A program made the position numbers and the translations under genes. A DNA stretch of 64,000 bases from Loktanella sp. SALINAS62 (GTDB taxonomy: Bacteria; Pseudomonadota; Alphaproteobacteria; Rhodobacterales; Rhodobacteraceae), in assembly GCF_018263905.1 (NCBI RefSeq), contig NZ_JAAFZU010000002.1:62001-126000 (forward strand). Direction: 5' to 3'. How positions within the stretch are numbered: position 1 is the stretch's first letter; each line of letters begins with the position of its first letter. The notes under the pieces were generated by a model. That model was not told the DNA's origin, made no database searches, and saw only the letters and a program-made list of their open reading frames with translations. Shown one piece after another: positions 59,661-64,000 of the stretch.

Positions 59661-60941
59661 TCAACCGCGCTGTTCAGACCTTGCGTCTTCGACCGTGCGC
59701 AGCCCGGTGCGGGGGCTTTGGACGAGAACTGCCATGTTGCCCGGTTTGTGCTGGTTTTTGCGCATCTTGGTGTGGGCCGCGGGGATATCGTCCCAACCGA
59801 ACACTTCTGACATACAAGGATCAAGACGCCGTTCGATCATCAGCTGGTTCGCCGCCGATGCCTGTTTGAGGTTGGCGAAATGGCTGCCCTGCAGACGCTT
59901 CTGGTGCATCCACATATAGCGCACATCGAACGTCAGGTTATAGCCGGTGGTGCCCGCGCAGATCACGACCATACCGCCACGCTTGCACACAAAGGTGGAC
60001 ACCGGAAACGTTGCTTCACCGGGGTGTTCGAACACCATGTCGACATTCACACCCTTGCCGGTAATGTCCCAGATCGCCTTGCCGAACTTGCGGGTTTCCT
60101 TGAACCAATCGGCGTATTCCGGCGTGTTCACGGTGGGCATCTGACCCCAGCAATTGAAATCGTTGCGGTTCAGCACGCCCTTTGCGCCCAATGACATGAC
60201 GAATTCGCGCTTCGATTCATCCGAAATGACACCGATTGCATTGGCACCAGCGGTATTGATCAACTGGATCGCGTAGGACCCCAGACCACCGGACGCCCCC
60301 CAGACCAGCACATTCTGACCGGGTTTCAGTTCGTGGGGATGGTGACCGAACAGCATCCGGTAGGCGGTCGCCAGCGTCAGCGTGTAACAGGCGGCTTCTT
60401 CCCATGTCAGATGTTTGGGGCGCGCCATCAATTGCTGCGACTGCACACAGGTGAACTGGGCAAAGCTGCCGTCGGGCGTTTCATAGCCCCAGATCCGCTG
60501 GCTGGGGCTGTCCATGGGATCGCCACCGTTGCAATGTTCATCGTCGCCATCGTCCTGATTGCAGTGAATCACGACCTCGTCGCCGACTTTCCAGCGTTTG
60601 ACCTTGTCGCCCACCGCCCAGATGATCCCCGACGCGTCCGATCCTGCGATGTGATAATCGGCCTTGTGGACGTCAAAAGGGCTAAGCGGGATGCCAAGGC
60701 CAGCCCAGACGCCGTTATAATTCACGCCTGCGGCCATCACCATGACCAGCACTTCGTTACTGTCGGGGCGCGGCACATCGACGACTTCGATTTCAAACGC
60801 CTTGTCGGGTTCGCCGTGGCGTTCGCGCCGGATGGTCCAAGCATACATCTGGTCCGGCACATGGCCCAACGGCGGCAGTTGGCCGACCTCGTACAGGGTT
60901 TTTTCTTCCGGTTGTCCGGTCGTGCTTTGATCCAGTGCCAT
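59661..60941 (-). CDS. ccr: Crotonyl-CoA carboxylase/reductase
   Basis: A 426-residue MDR-family enzyme that reductively carboxylates crotonyl-CoA to ethylmalonyl-CoA with NADPH and CO2. It is the key step of the ethylmalonyl-CoA pathway that replaces the glyoxylate shunt. Characteristic segments are VMAAGVNYNGVWAGLG near residue 75, CNQDDGDDEHCNGGDPM near 140-156 and the nucleotide loop VWGASGGLGSYAIQL near 220. ATG 60941 is chosen for its GGAG site six bases upstream; two more upstream in-frame starts exist. Confidence 0.96.
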   Translation of the reverse strand: MALDQSTTGQPEEKTLYEVGQLPPLGHVPDQMYAWTIRRERHGEPDKAFEIEVVDVPRPDSNEVLVMVMAAGVNYNGVWAGLGIPLSPFDVHKADYHIAGSDASGIIWAVGDKVKRWKVGDEVVIHCNQDDGDDEHCNGGDPMDSPSQRIWGYETPDGSFAQFTCVQSQQLMARPKHLTWEEAACYTLTLATAYRMLFGHHPHELKPGQNVLVWGASGGLGSYAIQLINTAGANAIGVISDESKREFVMSLGAKGVLNRNDFNCWGQMPTVNTPEYADWFKETRKFGKAIWDITGKGVNVDMVFEHPGEATFPVSTFVCKRGGMVVICAGTTGYNLTFDVRYMWMHQKRLQGSHFANLKQASAANQLMIERRLDPCMSEVFGWDDIPAAHTKMRKNQHKPGNMAVLVQSPRTGLRTVEDARSEQRG

Positions 60942-61009
60942 GTCCGTCTCCATCGCGATAATCCACATACCTGCCGCACCGCAGAATCGATGCTTTCCAA
61001 TTACTATGC

Positions 61010-61032
61010 GGTTGCAGCGTAACTTTGCAACC
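61010..61032. promoter_or_regulatory. Inverted repeat in the ccr promoter region
   Basis: GGTTGCA and TGCAACC are separated by nine bases. On the minus strand the left arm overlaps TTGCAA, which with TAGTAA 18 bases later could be a promoter for ccr. It is a candidate operator for a regulator of the ethylmalonyl-CoA pathway. Confidence 0.5.
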
Positions 61033-61072
61033 CCGTGGAGTCCGATTTTGTAATTTAGTTTCGTAGTGAATT

Positions 61073-62443
61073 TTATGTTGATGGCAATTCAGGGAAATGG
61101 TGCGCGATGCTGTTGGCGTAGTAGGGCAGGACTTCTGCACCAGTGGGTGTGATTTCCAGTCCCTGATCTGTCTCGCGCAGCAGACCACGCCCGATCAGGC
61201 GGGTCAGCGTGTCATCCACCAGCACGTCGGGGCTGCGCTGCGGCAGCGGCATATCCTGTTCTTCCAGTGCGGATAGACAGGCACGGGTGCGGTCCAACAG
61301 GTTGTCACGGCTTAGACCCGGCGTTTCCAGCAACAGCCGGGCGATCAGCGGTGTGGCCAGCACAGGCACGACCTGACGCACACGGTCCATCAGTTCCGTG
61401 GCGACCGCTTTGGTCGGATCACCGGTCACGGTGTCCAGAAACAACGACAGTTCCAACGGCTGCCCGAACCCGACGGATGCCGTGCCAAATGTATCGAAGC
61501 GCCCTGTCACTCGCTGCCAAAGATGCGATGCAACGCCGCTGACGATCGCCCGGTTGGGCGGACGGAACCGCCTGTTGCCACGTTTGTATGCGCGTATCAA
61601 AAACTGGTCTTCGATCGTGCGGTCATAGTTCAGGCCAACAGGAATAAAGATGACGTCGCGGTCGCCGGGCCGATAGTTGCCAACGATATAGCTGAGCAAA
61701 CCCAGCTTCGGCTCGCGGACCTCTCCGGTCAGGGACAATCCACCCTCTGGGAAAATCGCCTGCGTGACACCGCCGTCGGTCGCCATCTGAACGTAGCGCG
61801 CCAGCACCCGGCGATACAGGTTGCCACCCGATCGCCGCCGGATGAAATACGCCCCCAGCGCACGGATCAGACCGGACAAGGGCCAGACCCGCGCCCATTC
61901 CCCGACAGCATAAGACAATGCGCCCGCCCTGCTGACCAAATAGGTGACAAGAACGTAATCCATGTTCGACCGATGGTTCATCACAAAGATGATCGTCGCA
62001 TTGGGATCAAGTGACGCCAGTTCCTGCCGGGGAAAGGTGGCGATCCGCACCCGATACAGCGAATTCGACAGCCAGCGCGCCAGCCGCATCCCGAAACTGA
62101 AATAGGCGGTCGCGGAAAAACTGGGCACGATTTCGCGGGCATATTTCTGCGCCTTTTCGAACGCGACGTTTTCGGGCACGTTATGTTCGGTCGCATGTTC
62201 AACGATGGCTGCCGTGACTTCTGGATCGTAGATCAAGCGCTGGATCATGTCGTGCCGCCGCGCCAGTTTGAACGGTTCGATCGGACGGGCAAGCCGTTCG
62301 TTCAACCGCGCGATCACGCGCTCTGCCCGTTTGCGGAAAAACCACCGCACGGACGGAAACAGGAAATGGGACGCGAACGTCACCGCGGCAAAAATCAGGA
62401 TAAGCCAAAAGGCCCAAAGCGGTAAGGTGACAGGCTGCGTCAT
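61073..62443 (-). CDS. PlsB-like glycerol-3-phosphate acyltransferase
   Basis: The protein has 456 residues. A membrane helix at about 8-28 is followed by an acyltransferase domain with the HX4D motif (His157 to Asp162, NHRSNMD) and the FPEGGLS motif at 231-237. The combination is that of membrane acyltransferases starting phospholipid synthesis (PlsB/PlsC type). Length exceeds PlsC and is shorter than E. coli PlsB. The ATG at 62443 starts the anchor; a longer frame lacks support. It lies between ccr and ecm, which run in opposite directions. Confidence 0.82.
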   Translation of the reverse strand: MTQPVTLPLWAFWLILIFAAVTFASHFLFPSVRWFFRKRAERVIARLNERLARPIEPFKLARRHDMIQRLIYDPEVTAAIVEHATEHNVPENVAFEKAQKYAREIVPSFSATAYFSFGMRLARWLSNSLYRVRIATFPRQELASLDPNATIIFVMNHRSNMDYVLVTYLVSRAGALSYAVGEWARVWPLSGLIRALGAYFIRRRSGGNLYRRVLARYVQMATDGGVTQAIFPEGGLSLTGEVREPKLGLLSYIVGNYRPGDRDVIFIPVGLNYDRTIEDQFLIRAYKRGNRRFRPPNRAIVSGVASHLWQRVTGRFDTFGTASVGFGQPLELSLFLDTVTGDPTKAVATELMDRVRQVVPVLATPLIARLLLETPGLSRDNLLDRTRACLSALEEQDMPLPQRSPDVLVDDTLTRLIGRGLLRETDQGLEITPTGAEVLPYYANSIAHHFPELPST

Positions 62444-62510
62444 GGTCCATACGTGGCAGGGAATTACGATCACGACAATGGCGAGTCGACCAATGCTGCA
62501 ACGCGGCACC

Positions 62511-62540
62511 TTGACCGCGTCCTAAAATATCACATAGTCT
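62511..62540 (+). promoter_or_regulatory. Possible ecm promoter
   Basis: TTGACC (62511-62516) and TAGTCT (62535-62540) are separated by 18 bases, 39 bases before the ecm start. An upstream GCTGCAAC string recurs on the minus strand in the ccr promoter region. The match is moderate. Confidence 0.4.
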
Positions 62541-62578
62541 TTTCGATACGCAATTTTCTTTCGTAACGGATGACATCT

Positions 62579-64000
62579 ATGCCCCAGACCCCCAAAGATC
62601 GCCCCTGGATGTTCAGGACCTATGCGGGTCATTCGACAGCAAAGGCGTCGAACGCGCTGTATCGCGGTAATCTGGCCAAGGGGCAGACCGGTTTGTCTGT
62701 CGCCTTTGATCTGCCCACACAGACAGGATACGACAGCGACCACGAATTAAGTGGCGGCGAGGTCGGCAAGGTCGGCGTCCCGGTTTGCCATCTGGGCGAT
62801 ATGCGCGCCCTGTTCAATGACATTCCGTTGGAACAGATGAATACGTCGATGACGATCAATGCAACCGCGCCATGGTTGCTGTCGCTTTATATCGCGGTTG
62901 CAGAAGAACAGGGTGCGGATATCAGCGCGCTGCAAGGCACCGTTCAAAACGATATCATCAAGGAATATCTTTCGCGCGGCACCTATATCTGCCCACCCGA
63001 AGCATCAATGCGGATGATTACCGATGTGGCAGCGTATACGCGGGAATTCTTGCCAAAATGGAACCCGATGAATATCTGTTCCTACCACCTGCAAGAAGCC
63101 GGGGCGACACCGGAAGAAGAATTATCCTTTGCACTTGCAACCGCCACGGCAGTGCTGGACGATCTGAAAACCAAAGTGCCCACCGCTGATTTCCCGCAAA
63201 TGGTGGGCCGCATTTCGTTCTTTGTGAATGCCGGGATTCGATTTGTGACCGAACTGTGCAAAATGCGTGCCTTTGTCGAACTTTGGGACGAAATTTGCAT
63301 AGAACGCTACAACGTGCAGGACGAAAAATATCGTCGGTTCCGCTACGGCGTGCAAGTCAACTCTTTGGGATTGACCGAACAGCAGCCGGAAAACAACGTC
63401 TATCGCATCCTTATCGAAATGCTGGCGGTCACACTGTCAAAAAATGCCCGTGCCCGCGCCGTGCAATTGCCCGCGTGGAACGAAGCATTGGGCCTGCCCC
63501 GCCCGTGGGACCAGCAATGGTCGCTGCGGATGCAGCAAATTCTGGCCTATGAAACCGACCTGCTGGAATATGATGATCTGTTCGACGGCAACCCCGCCAT
63601 AGAACGCAAGGTCGCAGCCCTGAAAGACGGCGCGCGTGCAGAGCTTGCGCAGATCGACGCGATGGGCGGTGCGGTCAAGGCGATCGCCTACATGAAAAGC
63701 AGGCTTGTCGAAAGCAACGCCGCCCGGATCGGCGGGATCGAAACGGGCGAAACCACTGTCGTTGGCGTGAACAAATGGCAGGCAGGTGAACCGTCACCCC
63801 TGACGGCAGGTGACGACGCGATCATGGTCGCTGACGCGCAGGCAGAGGCGGATCAGCTGACGCGGCTTGCAACATGGAAAGCCGGGCGTGATGCGGGGGC
63901 GGTCGCGCAAGCGCTTGATGCGCTGCGCTTGGCAGCGCGCAGCGGTGACAACATTATGCCGCCTTCCATTCAAGCTGCCCGCGCGGGCGTGACAACTGGC
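62579..64000 (+). CDS. ecm: Ethylmalonyl-CoA mutase (methylmalonyl-CoA mutase family), 3'-truncated by the window
   Basis: 474 codons are visible and the frame runs off the window. The N-terminal half of a B12-dependent acyl-CoA mutase is clear: RPWMFRTYAGHSTAKASNALYR at the start, then FDLPTQTGYDSDH, MNTSMTINATAPW and the GTVQNDIIKEYLSRGTYICPP stretch of the substrate barrel. Among close relatives, the proximity to ccr favours ethylmalonyl-CoA mutase (Ecm/MeaA-like) over methylmalonyl-CoA mutase. The C-terminal cobalamin-binding domain is expected beyond the end. Confidence 0.88.
   Translation, partial: MPQTPKDRPWMFRTYAGHSTAKASNALYRGNLAKGQTGLSVAFDLPTQTGYDSDHELSGGEVGKVGVPVCHLGDMRALFNDIPLEQMNTSMTINATAPWLLSLYIAVAEEQGADISALQGTVQNDIIKEYLSRGTYICPPEASMRMITDVAAYTREFLPKWNPMNICSYHLQEAGATPEEELSFALATATAVLDDLKTKVPTADFPQMVGRISFFVNAGIRFVTELCKMRAFVELWDEICIERYNVQDEKYRRFRYGVQVNSLGLTEQQPENNVYRILIEMLAVTLSKNARARAVQLPAWNEALGLPRPWDQQWSLRMQQILAYETDLLEYDDLFDGNPAIERKVAALKDGARAELAQIDAMGGAVKAIAYMKSRLVESNAARIGGIETGETTVVGVNKWQAGEPSPLTAGDDAIMVADAQAEADQLTRLATWKAGRDAGAVAQALDALRLAARSGDNIMPPSIQAARAGVTTG

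Overview
This GC-rich, gene-dense 64 kb window looks like chromosome of a marine alphaproteobacterium of the order Rhodobacterales (roseobacter group; a Loktanella/Yoonia-like genus is a guess). Supporting evidence: an F1-only ATP synthase operon (atpHAGDC without F0 genes), crotonyl-CoA carboxylase/reductase next to a luxR-luxI pair, an ethylmalonyl-CoA mutase gene, the Hsp20-DUF1150 pair, TSUP-TIGR02186, purEK, and the ExbB-like/long OmpA-like pair. I see no prophage, insertion sequence, CRISPR array, rRNA or tRNA. The window is ordinary core genome with a few unusual loci.

Layout. 0-8.6 kb: 3' end of a sulfate-activating enzyme, an orphan response regulator, a PQQ-type sugar dehydrogenase, a small heat shock protein pair, purEK, a lipoprotein lipase, a Nudix hydrolase, an EamA transporter and a dienelactone hydrolase. 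8.7-11 kb: groESL with a clear promoter and CIRCE operator. 11-20.3 kb: TraB-like protein, DUF2161 nuclease-fold protein, family II pyrophosphatase, HAD phosphatase, MaoC hydratase, ribF, YcgN-like protein, threonine aldolase, hydrolases and prs. 20.3-25.7 kb: an H-type lectin-like protein and atpHAGDC. 25.8-30.8 kb: methyltransferase, gloB, clpA and an M23 peptidase. 30.8-34.1 kb: a proton-channel-like pair resembling ZorA/ZorB or MotA/MotB. 34.2-46 kb: chaC, a DUF2125 protein, gshB-yraN-rsmI, an LpoA-like lipoprotein, glnD, murJ, a rhomboid-fold protein lacking its catalytic residues, trpS and a VOC protein. 46-49.3 kb: a branched-chain aminotransferase, a stress protein, nfuA behind a perfect Irr-like palindrome, and tsaB-rimI. 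49.4-54.5 kb: a BMP-type nucleoside ABC transporter operon. 54.6-57.8 kb: TSUP-TIGR02186 and a RecD-like helicase. 57.8-64 kb: luxI, luxR, a small conserved-looking ORF, ccr, an acyltransferase and the 5' part of ecm.

How the parts fit. ccr and ecm are successive parts of the ethylmalonyl-CoA pathway for acetyl-CoA assimilation, and the MaoC hydratase may feed the same C4 acyl-CoA pool. The quorum-sensing genes sit directly behind ccr and carry a perfect CtrA-type box (TTAA-N7-TTAA), which suggests that population signalling is tied to the CtrA cell-cycle regulon. A second CtrA-type box lies in a convergent intergenic region next to a perfect 20-bp palindrome. The cell-envelope genes (M23 peptidase, stator-like pair, LpoA-like protein, MurJ) lie in two nearby blocks.

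The most interesting loci are the stator-like pair with a roughly 500-residue periplasmic coiled coil, the pseudo-rhomboid, the Irr-like box before nfuA, and the CtrA-box/luxRI/ccr locus. I found no clear evidence of a wholly new system. All assignments come from reading translated sequence and motifs by eye; no database search was run.
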